Shown here: positions 17,821 to 26,579 of the stretch, in pieces
How the letters are laid out: each line of letters starts with the position of its first letter
How positions within the stretch are numbered: the first letter of the stretch is position 1
Assembly: GCF_001548035.1 (NCBI RefSeq)
Contig: NZ_AP014723.1
Location: 1,922,001-1,986,000 of the forward strand
Origin: Sulfurospirillum sp. UCH001
Lineage (GTDB): Bacteria > Campylobacterota > Campylobacteria > Campylobacterales > Sulfurospirillaceae
Direction: 5' to 3'
Length of the DNA: 64,000 nucleotides
Program-made: the position numbers and the translations under genes
The notes under the pieces: model-generated
Seen by the model: the letters and a program-made list of their open reading frames with translations, nothing else
What the model was told of the DNA's origin: nothing
The model's database searches: none

Positions 17821-18044
17821 TGTGGAGCAACCAACTTTCTAACGATTTTACGCACAATTGGCACCACCGTTAAGACGGAAGGAAACGCTACGATATAAGC
17901 TCTCCAAAAGGCTTGGAACCAACGCACTAAAAAATCTTCTACAAGACCTACATTGATGAAGGTAATAACAAACGACATCAAAAGCGTCATAAAAAATGAC
18001 ATTAAAAAGGCAAATACGATAAATTCATACTTCTTCGGAATCAA
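17817..18044 (-). CDS. Small DUF2798-type inner-membrane protein
   Basis: A 75-residue protein with two hydrophobic helices (FIVFAFLMSFFMTLLMSFVITF and AYIVAFPSVLTVVPIV) separated by the WFQAFWRAY turn and ending in a basic tail, the pattern of the DUF2798 family. Function unknown. It overlaps the upstream MscS gene by 4 bases and is probably co-transcribed with it. Confidence 0.75.
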   Translation of the reverse strand: MIPKKYEFIVFAFLMSFFMTLLMSFVITFINVGLVEDFLVRWFQAFWRAYIVAFPSVLTVVPIVRKIVRKLVAPH

Positions 18045-18871
18045 ACATTTTCTCCTAAAATTCTTACCTCACGCTGAGGATATGGAATAGTAACATGATT
18101 TTCATGCAATGCTTTGTAAAGCGCTAAATTAACCTCATATTGGGTCTTAAAAAAACTCTTGGTTGGAACCCAATAACGAAGTCCAACTTCGATGGAACTA
18201 TCGCCAAATTTTGCAATGCCAACAACAGGTTTATGTTCTTTTGAAACATCTTTAAATCCAGAAAGCACCTCTTTAATCAAGCTTATAGCTTTAGCAGGGT
18301 CTTGCTCATACGAAACCCCTATACTTGATTCTACCACGCGTACATCAAAAGAGTTAACGAGCACGTCACCTATCATCTGTTTATTAGGAACCGTGATGAG
18401 TTCTTCATCTTCATTACGAAGCACAGTATAGGAGAGTTTAATCTCTTCAACCACTCCATACACGTCTGCAACAGAGAGCGTATCACCCACTTTAAACGGA
18501 CGAGAGATAATGAGTAAAACACCTGCAGCATAGTTCGAAACACTGCCTTGAAGTGCCAAACCAGCCGTCAAAGATACTGCACCAATGGCTGCTACGAACG
18601 GAGCGATGGAGATGCCTATTTTGCCTAAAGCGATGACAATCATTGCTGCAAAGATCAATATTTTAACGACATTGGCAATGAATTTTGAAAGCGTACTGTC
18701 AAAATGGTGACTTTCAAAAAGGCGCATCAACAATGTATAGGCATATTTTGCAGCAAACCATCCGATAATAACGATGATAAGTGCACCTAGGAGTTGAAAA
18801 CTATAGTTGGTCAAAAACTCAATAACGATGTTGTAAAACTTCTGAAGGGTTTGTAGTTCTTTATCCATCAT
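18041..18871 (-). CDS. Small-conductance mechanosensitive channel (MscS family)
   Basis: A 276-residue MscS-type channel with three N-terminal membrane helices. The pore-lining TM3 region is glycine/alanine-rich (AAIGAVSLTAGLALQGSVSN). The beta domain follows (SRPFKVGDTLSV, TVLRNEDEELITVPNKQM), ending with the C-terminal YPQREVRI segment. Length is close to E. coli MscS (286). It would release solutes on osmotic downshift. The gene has an extended -10 promoter (18896-18904). Confidence 0.93.
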   Translation of the reverse strand: MMDKELQTLQKFYNIVIEFLTNYSFQLLGALIIVIIGWFAAKYAYTLLMRLFESHHFDSTLSKFIANVVKILIFAAMIVIALGKIGISIAPFVAAIGAVSLTAGLALQGSVSNYAAGVLLIISRPFKVGDTLSVADVYGVVEEIKLSYTVLRNEDEELITVPNKQMIGDVLVNSFDVRVVESSIGVSYEQDPAKAISLIKEVLSGFKDVSKEHKPVVGIAKFGDSSIEVGLRYWVPTKSFFKTQYEVNLALYKALHENHVTIPYPQREVRILGENV

Positions 18872-18895
18872 TTTGCCTTTTTTGTTAGTGAAAAT

Positions 18896-18904
18896 ATTAT
18901 AGCA
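18896..18904 (-). promoter_or_regulatory. Extended -10 promoter for the mscS-DUF2798 pair
   Basis: TGCTATAAT on the minus strand, 25 bases upstream of the mscS start codon. Confidence 0.6.
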
Positions 18905-18932
18905 CAGGATAGAGTTGAAGGAAGAAAGAGAG

Positions 18933-18938
18933 TATAAT
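18933..18938 (+). promoter_or_regulatory. Probable -10 box of the FIST/EAL sensor gene
   Basis: TATAAT in the context GAGTATAATGAC, 72 bases upstream of the ATG at 19010. The start itself is preceded by a purine-rich GAGGAAGAGAG ribosome-binding site. Confidence 0.55.
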
Positions 18939-19009
18939 GACTTTTAAAGTTTTGCAACTCAAAATGGTACAACAATAAACATTTTGAAATCAAAGAGGAA
19001 GAGAGCTTC

Positions 19010-21781
19010 ATGAGAGTTTCAAATGTGAGATTTGAAGATTTTCCATCGCTGAAAAAACACATCGCACAAGAGGCTTTTTCAGATGAAAAGTCCCTTCTGG
19101 TACAATTTTTCGATGGACGTAATGACGAACAAGGCTTTAGGGATCTTACGACCACCCTTGTAGAATTACTCCCACATGCAACTATTTTAGGGGTGACAAC
19201 CGCAGGAGAAATCCTTGATGGGAAAATGGTTGAAAACTCTGTCATTCTCTCTTTTTGTACATTTTCACACACCACTCTCATTCCACTTCATACGCGTCAT
19301 TGTGATTTTAATGGTGGTATTTGCGTTACGCAACACCTCAGCAAAAATGTCAAAGCAGCAATCTTTTTTAGTGAAGGACTTGTTGGTAAACCTGAGGAAT
19401 TTCTAAGTGGGGTAAACTCTGTCCGTAAAGACCTTACGATTGCAGGGGGTGCTGCTGCGGATTATGGAAGATTTACCAAAACATTGATCTCCTTAAATGG
19501 TATGGTCTATGAGCATGGCGTTGTGGGTGTTGCATTTGAAAATATCTCTTTAAAAGTTCTCAACAACTGGAAACTCAACTGGAATCCCATCGGCAAGCCG
19601 ATGGTTGTAACTAAAGTAGAACATAATGCCATTTTTGAACTTGATGGTAAACCCATTTTTGAAGTCATCCGTCACTATTTTGGAGACGATGTTGTTACAA
19701 ACTTACCTTCAAGCATCGTAAAATTTCCACTGATCAAAACAGAAAAAGGGGTCAATATCGCCAGAGCACCTATTGCGGTTATGGACAATGCCCTTATTTT
19801 CGCAGGCAATTTCAACACAGGCGATAAAGTGCGTTTTGGTATCGCAAATATCGATGAAATTGTTGAAAACAACGATGCAAGGCTGCTTTTAGAACCTGAA
19901 GTTGTCTGGATATATTCGTGTATGGGACGCAAAGCTTTTGCAGGCGAAATTTTAGAAAACGAGTTTCATACTTACAATTTTTTAGGCACCACCTGTGGCT
20001 TTTTCAGTTATGGAGAATTTTTTAAAACACCGCACTCCACACAGATGATGAATCTAACCACAACGGTTTTTGCACTTAGTGAACATGAAAATTTAGTAGC
20101 CCTACCGCAACCCGAAATGAAACCGTTAGATGAAAAACATAAAAATCTTGCTGTCATGTCAAGACTTACCAATGCCGTCGTAGATGAGCTTGAACATACG
20201 ATTAAAACACTCGATGCCTATAAATTAGCACTTGATGCTAATTCGATTGTTTCCAAAACCAACACAAAAGGAATCATCACCTATGTCAATGATCTTTTTG
20301 TCGAAATTTCAGGCTATTCTAGAGAAGAGTTAATCGGAAAATCACACAGGATTATTCGTCATCCAGATGTACCTAATGGCACATTTAAAGAGATGTGGGA
20401 AACCATCAAAAGTGGTCAGGTTTGGAAAGGGCTTATTATCAACAAAGCCAAATCAGGAGAGGCTTACTATGTTGACACAACGATTATTCCACTCTTTGAT
20501 GAAAACCAAAACATCGTAGAGTATATCTCCACGCGAAATGACCTTACAAAAATTATTAAACAACAAAAACAGATCCAAAAACAAACAACCGATGCACTGA
20601 CAAACCTTCCCAACAGAATCAAGCTCTTTGAAGACATCGCACTCTCTTCCTCGCCTATTATTGCGCTCATTAACATCGATAATTTTGGAGAAATCAATCG
20701 TTTTTACGGATTTGAAAGTGGCAATACCCTACTTGTAGAGTTTGCAACACTTTTTATGAATATTCTTAGTCTGACCTCTTATGCACTCTATAAACTAGAA
20801 GCTGATAACTTCGTGATTTATGGCGACAATGAAAATCCAGAAGCATTTTGTGCCAAGATAGAAGAGATTATTCGAGATACCCATGAACATCAATTTTTAG
20901 CAGACTTACAAGGTATTACTGCGCGCATTAGTGTTGGAATTGCAACTGAAAAAACACAAATTCTCTCACATGCAGAAGAAGCCCTAAAACAGGCACGTTT
21001 ACGCAATGTTGATTGGATGCGCTCAACTAAAGAAGATGAAGCCATCCATCTACAAAACTTTCAGATGCTTCACACGCTTAAAAGCGCTATTGAACATGGC
21101 AGAATCGTTCCATACTATCAAGCACTTGTTCATCTCAAAAGCCAAAAAATCACAAAATATGAGAGTCTTATTCGTTTAATGGACGAAAATGGTAAGGTCT
21201 ATACACCCTACTCTTTCTTGGATGTGGCTAAAAAATCAAAATATTATTTAGCACTCACTCGCATTATGATTCAAAAAACACTGCACGATTTTGAATATCG
21301 AAAAGAGAGTGTTGCTATCAACCTTTCTGTTGAAGATATCGAAGATCAAGAGACAGTTTTATTTATCGAAAAAGCCATCAAAAACTTTCCAGAACCATCA
21401 CGTATCACGTTTGAGCTCACAGAAACAGAAGCCATAAAAGACTATGTTAGCATCATTTCATTTATCAAGTCAGTCAAAGATCTGGGCGTTAAAATCGCCA
21501 TTGACGATTTTGGAAGTGGGTATTCAAACTTTGCGTATTTAGCGCAATTCAATGCCAATATCTTAAAAATTGACGGTACGATTATTAAAAAAATAGCAAC
21601 TGACACTAACACATATCAGATCGCAGCAGCCATTAATGACTTCGCAAAACGACTGGGACTACAAACCGTTGCAGAGTTTGTTTTTGATGAAACGACCAAT
21701 AATGTTGTTAAAGATCTCAATATTGACTTTGCACAAGGTTACTACCATGCAGAGCCTTTACCAATCGAGAAATTACCATAG
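19010..21781 (+). CDS. FIST–PAS–GGDEF(degenerate)–EAL sensor, probable cyclic-di-GMP phosphodiesterase
   Basis: A 923-residue soluble multidomain protein. An N-terminal FIST and FIST_C sensor covers about residues 20-390. A PAS domain covers about 400-515 and has an Aer-like HPDVPNGTFKEMW stretch. A GGDEF domain (about 525-675) carries EADNF where GGDEF is expected (about 599), so it should not make cyclic-di-GMP. The EAL domain (about 690-920) keeps key residues: ESLIRL, NLS, ELTETE, DDFGSGYS, LKID and the final QGYYHAEPLP. It is likely a phosphodiesterase regulated by a small ligand and perhaps redox. Single gene. Confidence 0.9.
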   Translation: MRVSNVRFEDFPSLKKHIAQEAFSDEKSLLVQFFDGRNDEQGFRDLTTTLVELLPHATILGVTTAGEILDGKMVENSVILSFCTFSHTTLIPLHTRHCDFNGGICVTQHLSKNVKAAIFFSEGLVGKPEEFLSGVNSVRKDLTIAGGAAADYGRFTKTLISLNGMVYEHGVVGVAFENISLKVLNNWKLNWNPIGKPMVVTKVEHNAIFELDGKPIFEVIRHYFGDDVVTNLPSSIVKFPLIKTEKGVNIARAPIAVMDNALIFAGNFNTGDKVRFGIANIDEIVENNDARLLLEPEVVWIYSCMGRKAFAGEILENEFHTYNFLGTTCGFFSYGEFFKTPHSTQMMNLTTTVFALSEHENLVALPQPEMKPLDEKHKNLAVMSRLTNAVVDELEHTIKTLDAYKLALDANSIVSKTNTKGIITYVNDLFVEISGYSREELIGKSHRIIRHPDVPNGTFKEMWETIKSGQVWKGLIINKAKSGEAYYVDTTIIPLFDENQNIVEYISTRNDLTKIIKQQKQIQKQTTDALTNLPNRIKLFEDIALSSSPIIALINIDNFGEINRFYGFESGNTLLVEFATLFMNILSLTSYALYKLEADNFVIYGDNENPEAFCAKIEEIIRDTHEHQFLADLQGITARISVGIATEKTQILSHAEEALKQARLRNVDWMRSTKEDEAIHLQNFQMLHTLKSAIEHGRIVPYYQALVHLKSQKITKYESLIRLMDENGKVYTPYSFLDVAKKSKYYLALTRIMIQKTLHDFEYRKESVAINLSVEDIEDQETVLFIEKAIKNFPEPSRITFELTETEAIKDYVSIISFIKSVKDLGVKIAIDDFGSGYSNFAYLAQFNANILKIDGTIIKKIATDTNTYQIAAAINDFAKRLGLQTVAEFVFDETTNNVVKDLNIDFAQGYYHAEPLPIEKLP

Positions 21782-21807
21782 TGCTTATTTTTTGATGGAG
21801 TAAGCAC
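21781..21807. terminator. Hairpin between convergent EAL sensor and cupin genes
   Basis: GTGCTTA, a 13-base T-rich loop, then TAAGCAC. The stem overlaps the stop codon of the sensor gene and the last codons of the cupin gene. Weak, but placed where a shared terminator would be expected. Confidence 0.35.
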
Positions 21808-22186
21808 TCTCTTTAGTCCCCGCATAAAAGACAACAATTTCCACAGGTTCAGCTCCTTCGTTAACACCATAATGCCATTTGTCCACCACTTCTATCAGCG
21901 CCTCACCTGCTTTAAGGTGCAGTGTTTTATTATCTTCTGTCACGACTTTAAGTGAACCTTTTACCATATAGCCTGCGTTAATGATGGGGTGCTTGTGTAG
22001 TGGAAGTTCTGTATGAGGGGGAATGGTAATCTTCAAAACGGAAATCTCAGGCGTTTCTTTGGGGTATGAAGGCATAGTTGAGCCATCCCAACTCCTATCG
22101 GACTTCGCAAGCGTTATAGACTCTACGTTTCCAGAAGCATAGCCATAGCTCATTAGAAAAATAAAAATGCAAAACAGCTTTTTCAT
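21785..22186 (-). CDS. Periplasmic cupin-domain protein
   Basis: About 133 residues. The ATG at 22186 is chosen because it follows AAGGA and begins a signal peptide (MKKLFCIFIFLMSYGYASG). The mature part is a single cupin barrel with the metal-binding histidines of motif 1 (PPHTELPLHKHPIINAGYM) and a motif-2-like segment (GEALIEVVDKWHYGVNEG). Substrate is unknown; such proteins bind small molecules or metals. Confidence 0.82.
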   Translation of the reverse strand: MKKLFCIFIFLMSYGYASGNVESITLAKSDRSWDGSTMPSYPKETPEISVLKITIPPHTELPLHKHPIINAGYMVKGSLKVVTEDNKTLHLKAGEALIEVVDKWHYGVNEGAEPVEIVVFYAGTKESAYSIKK

Positions 22187-22300
22187 CTTAGTCCTTTTTG
22201 ATGGGAGTTTTAAAGTCATTCTACTTTAGAAGACAGAGGTTGTCAAGAAAAAAATCAAAGAGCATAATGACTTACATCAATATGAAAAAGGAGTGATTTT

Positions 22301-22309
22301 TGCTACAAT
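22301..22309 (+). promoter_or_regulatory. Extended -10 promoter for the cytochrome c gene
   Basis: TGCTACAAT, 27 bases upstream of the ATG at 22336. The 149-base gap to the divergent cupin gene holds no other clear element. Confidence 0.5.
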
Positions 22310-22335
22310 GATTATAAAACAACTAAAGATAACTT

Positions 22336-22677
22336 ATGAAAAAACTTCTTCCACTCATATTTTTTTCTTTCTCTCTTAGTTCCGCCGCACCACTAGGTGA
22401 AACACTGTTTAATGGCAACTGTATCACCTGTCATACCATCAGTGTGCCAAACTCTGCACCATCGACAAAAGAGCTTCAAGCACGTTATAAAAAAACGTAT
22501 GAATCCAAAGAAGCTTTTGTATCGGCTATGGCAACATGGATTATCAAACCCAATGCTAAAACAGCACTCATGCCTGAAGCTATTAGCAAGTATGGGTTAA
22601 TGCCTGAACTAGGCTATGACAAACAAACCCTAGAAGAGATTGCTTCGTATCTCTACGACGTAAGGCTTAGTCAATGA
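22336..22677 (+). CDS. Small periplasmic c-type cytochrome
   Basis: A 113-residue protein with a signal peptide (ending SLSSA) and one CxxCH haem-attachment site (CITCH, about residue 29). MPEAI and the later MPEL supply candidate axial methionines. It resembles monohaem class I cytochromes and could shuttle electrons in the periplasm. Its stop overlaps the next start by 4 bases. Confidence 0.85.
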   Translation: MKKLLPLIFFSFSLSSAAPLGETLFNGNCITCHTISVPNSAPSTKELQARYKKTYESKEAFVSAMATWIIKPNAKTALMPEAISKYGLMPELGYDKQTLEEIASYLYDVRLSQ

Positions 22678-23135
22678 GTAACCTTTTTACACTTCATTAC
22701 AGCTGCCTCATTGATGCTTCCATCGAAGAGGTGTGTGCGTTTCACACAGACACACGAAATCTACCACTCATCACACCTCCTGCCATTGGCGTGACAATTG
22801 TCTCCTCTCACAACAACACTGTCGTACTGGATATCAAAAAATTTGGATTTACCACACGTTGGAAGATAGCGATAGAAAAGAAGTGTCCTTCAAGCATCGT
22901 CGATGTCATGCTTCAAGGTCCTTTTGCCTCTTTTAGGCATGAGCGACGTTTTATCGCAAAGAGTGAACAGCAAACTCTTATGGAAGAGACTATCTACCTT
23001 GCATCACCGATACCTTTTTTGCAAACACTTTTTTTTAAATTTGTCAAAAAAGATATGGATGCCATGTTTGCTTACCGTCATGTAAAAACGAAAGAGTATT
23101 TTCTTCGTCTCAAAAATAAAGGAAATACCCTTTAA
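22674..23135 (+). CDS. SRPBCC (START-like) fold protein
   Basis: A 153-residue cytoplasmic protein with the SRPBCC ligand-binding pattern: N-terminal IDASIEEVCAFHTDTRNLPLITPP, a central GPFASFRHERRF strand pair and a long C-terminal helix. Family members bind hydrophobic ligands. It is coupled to the cytochrome gene by an ATGA overlap, which suggests but does not prove a shared function. Confidence 0.75.
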   Translation: MSNLFTLHYSCLIDASIEEVCAFHTDTRNLPLITPPAIGVTIVSSHNNTVVLDIKKFGFTTRWKIAIEKKCPSSIVDVMLQGPFASFRHERRFIAKSEQQTLMEETIYLASPIPFLQTLFFKFVKKDMDAMFAYRHVKTKEYFLRLKNKGNTL

Positions 23136-23136
23136 G

Positions 23137-25839
23137 TTAGTGAATGTTTCTTCTTTTGAGATACAAAACTTTTTCACATTCAATGACAAAGTAAACCAAT
23201 GCACTAGATCCTAGAGTAATCATCCACTCAAGCACACCTAAAGGGGCACTTTTAAAGAGCTGATTCATAAATGGCATATAGATAAAAAGAAGCTCTAAGA
23301 TGCTCACAAGCACGGCTCCTAAAAGCAATAAAGGATTACTGAAAAAGCCTATTTGAAACATCGAGTAGTGCAAAGAGCGGCAATTAAATAGATAAAACAT
23401 CTCGCCAAACACAAAAATATTGACAACCAACGTTCGTGCGGCCTCTTCACTCATCCCTACATTTTGAACATAGAAAAAGGCACTTAACGCACATAAAAAG
23501 AGCAGTACTCCCACTAATGCGACATTAAAGATAAGACGTCTTGTTAAGATAGGCTCATTGACATCGCGTGGTGGTCGATCCATCAAGTTTTTTTCTTTAG
23601 GCTCATACGCCAGCATAATGCCAAGCGCACTATCCGTGACCATGTTGATCCAAAGAATTTGCAATGGTAAAATCGGGAGTGCAATGCCTGCTAAAATAGC
23701 AAAGATCACGACTAGTCCTTCTCCCATGTTAGAAGGTAATATCCATGTGATAAATTTGATGATGTTATCATACACCACCCGTCCCTCTTCTACAGCATCT
23801 TCAAGGGTTGCGAAGTTGTCATCCGTCAAAATCATGTCGGCAGATTCTTTGGCAACTTCTGTTCCCATAACGCCCATAGCGATACCAATGTTGGCTTGGC
23901 GAAGAGCAGGAGCGTCATTGACTCCATCGCCTGTCATAGCCACGATATGTGAAAGAGACTGCAGTGCCTTGACAAGCCTTAGTTTCTGCTCAGGCGCAAT
24001 ACGTGCAAAAACGGCAACTTTTTCCACTAAAGAAGCCAGTGCCTCATCACTCAAGGCATCGATCTCTTTGCCTGTTAACACAGGAGTTTTTTCATGCGTA
24101 TCAAGACCAATGGAGCGCGCTATCGCAAGAGCAGTTGTGCGATGATCTCCCGTAATCATCTTCACTGCAATCCCTGCTCTATAACAGCTTTGAATGGCTT
24201 CAATGACACCAACTCGAGGTGGGTCTATCATGCCTTGTAAGCCTAAAAAAATGAGTCCATTCTCAAAATGATGATGCCCTAGCTGATCTACTTTTTCATT
24301 CATGTACACTTTGGCAAACGCTAAAACACGCAGACCTTGATGTGCCATATTTTCAGCATGGGCTTCTATTTGAGCTCTATTGATAGGCAGTAGCTCACCC
24401 TTCTCATCCATATAGGTATCGCATCGCTCAATGATTTTCTCTACAGAACCTTTAAGATACACTGGAAAAGTATTTTCTGCAATAGCGTGATACCCAGATG
24501 CCATATACTGGCGTTCTGACTCAAAGGAGAGTGTGTCAATGTGACGCAATCCTTCTTTTAACTTTTCTTCGTGAATGCTTGCTTTTTTAGCCGAGACGAT
24601 AAGCGCGCCCTCAGTAGGATCACCTTCTATAACATAAAGACCATCTGTGAAAACATGGCGTGATGTATTGCACAAAATGCCTGCAACCAATGTCTCGTAA
24701 AGCGCACTCCCTTTAAGTGGTATATGCGGTAGTGCATCAATGAAAATCTCACCTTTAGGCTCATACCCACTTCCACTGAGATGATAGAGTTTATCTGCAG
24801 CCATCATCTTAGTTACGGTCATGGCATTTTGTGTGAGCGTGCCTGTTTTATCGCTACAAATAACTGTTGTACTGCCTAGTGTTTCAACTGCGGGAAGCTT
24901 GCGAATAATCGCGTTTTTATTTGCCATCTTTACAACACCAATGGCTAAGATGATGGTCATAGCCGCAGGAAGCCCTTCAGGAATAACACCAACTGCCATC
25001 GCCACTGAAGCCATAAACGTAATGACCAACTCTTCACCACGCATAACTCCAATAATAAATGTCACAAGTGCCATACCTAAAATGCCGTAAAGAAGGCGTT
25101 TTGAAAAAAATGCTAATTTTTTTGTCAAAGGGGTTTGCAACACATCGGCATTAGAGATCATCGTGTTGATTTTACCCAGTTGGCTCTCATCACCCACAGC
25201 GACCACAACACCAACGCCCTGCCCATAAGTTACAAGCGTTGAAGAAAAAAGCATATTTGTTTGGTCGGCTAAAACAGTGTCTTGAGCTAAAACACCGACA
25301 TGTTTTTCCACAGAAATAGACTCACCTGTCAAAGAGGATTCATCTACTTTGAGCTCTTTTGCATGCAAGAGTTTGATATCAGCTGGAATTTTATCGCCAG
25401 AGAAAAGAAAAACAATGTCTCCAACAACGATATGGGAAGATTCTAGAAGTACTTTTTGCGAATTTCTTAAAACCGTAACACTGCTATGACTCAATTTTGA
25501 GAGTGCTTCAATGGCTTTAATCGCTTTATTTTCTTGCATATAGCCAATAATAGCGTTAATCAACACCACCGCAAAAATAACGCCTGTATCCATCCACTCT
25601 TCTAAGAGTGCCATAATCACACACGCAAGCAGAAGAATATAAACAAGCGGTTGGTGGAATTGAAGAAGAAAGAGCTTAAATGCGGATTCTTCCTCTTTTT
25701 TACTGAGGACATTTGCCCCATACTTAGCGCGTCTTGCACTGATGTTTTCAGAAGAGAGACCTGTTTGTTCATCCACATCTAACGCGGCTAAAAGCTCTTT
25801 TGAGCTTAGCGTATGCCATCGGATGGTTGATTGGGGCAT
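23137..25839 (-). CDS. P-type (P2A) cation-transporting ATPase
   Basis: A 900-residue inner-membrane pump. It has the phosphorylation motif DKTGTLT (about residue 328), actuator TGES, hinge TGDGVNDAPALRQANIG and ten predicted helices. M4 reads VGVIPEGLPA, M5 NMGEG and M6 NMVTDSA, which supply the carboxylate and amide ligands of calcium-type pumps. The C-terminal pair of helices is typical of SERCA/PMR1-like bacterial ATPases. Ca2+ or Mn2+ export is the best guess; the exact ion cannot be fixed. Confidence 0.9.
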   Translation of the reverse strand: MPQSTIRWHTLSSKELLAALDVDEQTGLSSENISARRAKYGANVLSKKEEESAFKLFLLQFHQPLVYILLLACVIMALLEEWMDTGVIFAVVLINAIIGYMQENKAIKAIEALSKLSHSSVTVLRNSQKVLLESSHIVVGDIVFLFSGDKIPADIKLLHAKELKVDESSLTGESISVEKHVGVLAQDTVLADQTNMLFSSTLVTYGQGVGVVVAVGDESQLGKINTMISNADVLQTPLTKKLAFFSKRLLYGILGMALVTFIIGVMRGEELVITFMASVAMAVGVIPEGLPAAMTIILAIGVVKMANKNAIIRKLPAVETLGSTTVICSDKTGTLTQNAMTVTKMMAADKLYHLSGSGYEPKGEIFIDALPHIPLKGSALYETLVAGILCNTSRHVFTDGLYVIEGDPTEGALIVSAKKASIHEEKLKEGLRHIDTLSFESERQYMASGYHAIAENTFPVYLKGSVEKIIERCDTYMDEKGELLPINRAQIEAHAENMAHQGLRVLAFAKVYMNEKVDQLGHHHFENGLIFLGLQGMIDPPRVGVIEAIQSCYRAGIAVKMITGDHRTTALAIARSIGLDTHEKTPVLTGKEIDALSDEALASLVEKVAVFARIAPEQKLRLVKALQSLSHIVAMTGDGVNDAPALRQANIGIAMGVMGTEVAKESADMILTDDNFATLEDAVEEGRVVYDNIIKFITWILPSNMGEGLVVIFAILAGIALPILPLQILWINMVTDSALGIMLAYEPKEKNLMDRPPRDVNEPILTRRLIFNVALVGVLLFLCALSAFFYVQNVGMSEEAARTLVVNIFVFGEMFYLFNCRSLHYSMFQIGFFSNPLLLLGAVLVSILELLFIYMPFMNQLFKSAPLGVLEWMITLGSSALVYFVIECEKVLYLKRRNIH

Positions 25840-25849
25840 CTGTCTTGGC

Positions 25850-26533
25850 TTATTCGATGTAGTAACTATTTTTTATGAGTTCGTAGTTTTTACACCCAAT
25901 CTCATCACCGAGTTCGCATGCTCTTTTTAACAGCTTAACAGCGCGATCTTCTTTTTGAGCAACACCTTGACCGTAATAATACATCCAACCAAGCCTTGTG
26001 CACTCTTTAGCATTGCCTACGTCGCATCCATTTTGATGATAAATCGCTGCATACTCATAATTGCCATCTTGTTCATACAAAAGCCCTAGATGTGCACAGC
26101 TAGCTCCATCTCCGGCACTACAAGCACGGTCATAATAATTCACCGCTTGCTGTAAATCTTCTTTCACACCCTTACCATTTTCATACAAAATGGCAAGACT
26201 TGCACAGCCAGTGGCATCGCCTAAGACACATGCTTTTTCATAAAGTTCAGCTGCTTTAGCAAGATTGGTGCCTGCATGTCCATTCTCATACATAAAGCCG
26301 AGATTTGCACACCCTTTAGCAATTCCTAAGGAGCAAGACTGAGCATAGAGCTCTCTGGCTCTGCTAAAGTTCTGTCTTACACCATCACCCACATGGTACA
26401 TCGTCCCAAGCTCCAAACATGCTCCACCATTGTTATGGTCACACTCATTTTGAAGCTCACTCTCTCGTGCAAAATCGAGTGCAAATAGCGCAGAAGTTGC
26501 AACCATTGCTACGAATAAAAAGAGTTTTTTCAT
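25850..26533 (-). CDS. Secreted Sel1-like repeat protein, Hcp-like
   Basis: A 227-residue protein with a signal peptide (MKKLFLFVAMVATSALFA) and about six Sel1-like repeats of 36 residues. Each repeat carries a pair of cysteines about eight residues apart (for example CSLGIAKGC, CVLGDATGC, CELGDEIGC). This is the disulfide pattern of the Helicobacter cysteine-rich proteins (Hcp). Those bind or weakly hydrolyse beta-lactam-like ligands, or act in host interaction; here the role is unknown. It ends 10 bases after the P-type ATPase start on the same strand. Confidence 0.85.
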   Translation of the reverse strand: MKKLFLFVAMVATSALFALDFARESELQNECDHNNGGACLELGTMYHVGDGVRQNFSRARELYAQSCSLGIAKGCANLGFMYENGHAGTNLAKAAELYEKACVLGDATGCASLAILYENGKGVKEDLQQAVNYYDRACSAGDGASCAHLGLLYEQDGNYEYAAIYHQNGCDVGNAKECTRLGWMYYYGQGVAQKEDRAVKLLKRACELGDEIGCKNYELIKNSYYIE

Positions 26534-26579
26534 GCTCTTCTCCTTGCCATCATTTTGTCTATTATATTACAATACGCTC

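Noticed and set aside
18868-19281. 137-codon minus-strand frame over the start of the FIST/EAL gene
   Set aside because: It overlaps the FIST domain coding region and the promoters; serine/cysteine-rich antisense composition and no family match.
23558-24145. 195-codon plus-strand frame inside the P-type ATPase gene
   Set aside because: Antisense frame without family motifs; the ATPase motifs on the other strand are complete through this region.
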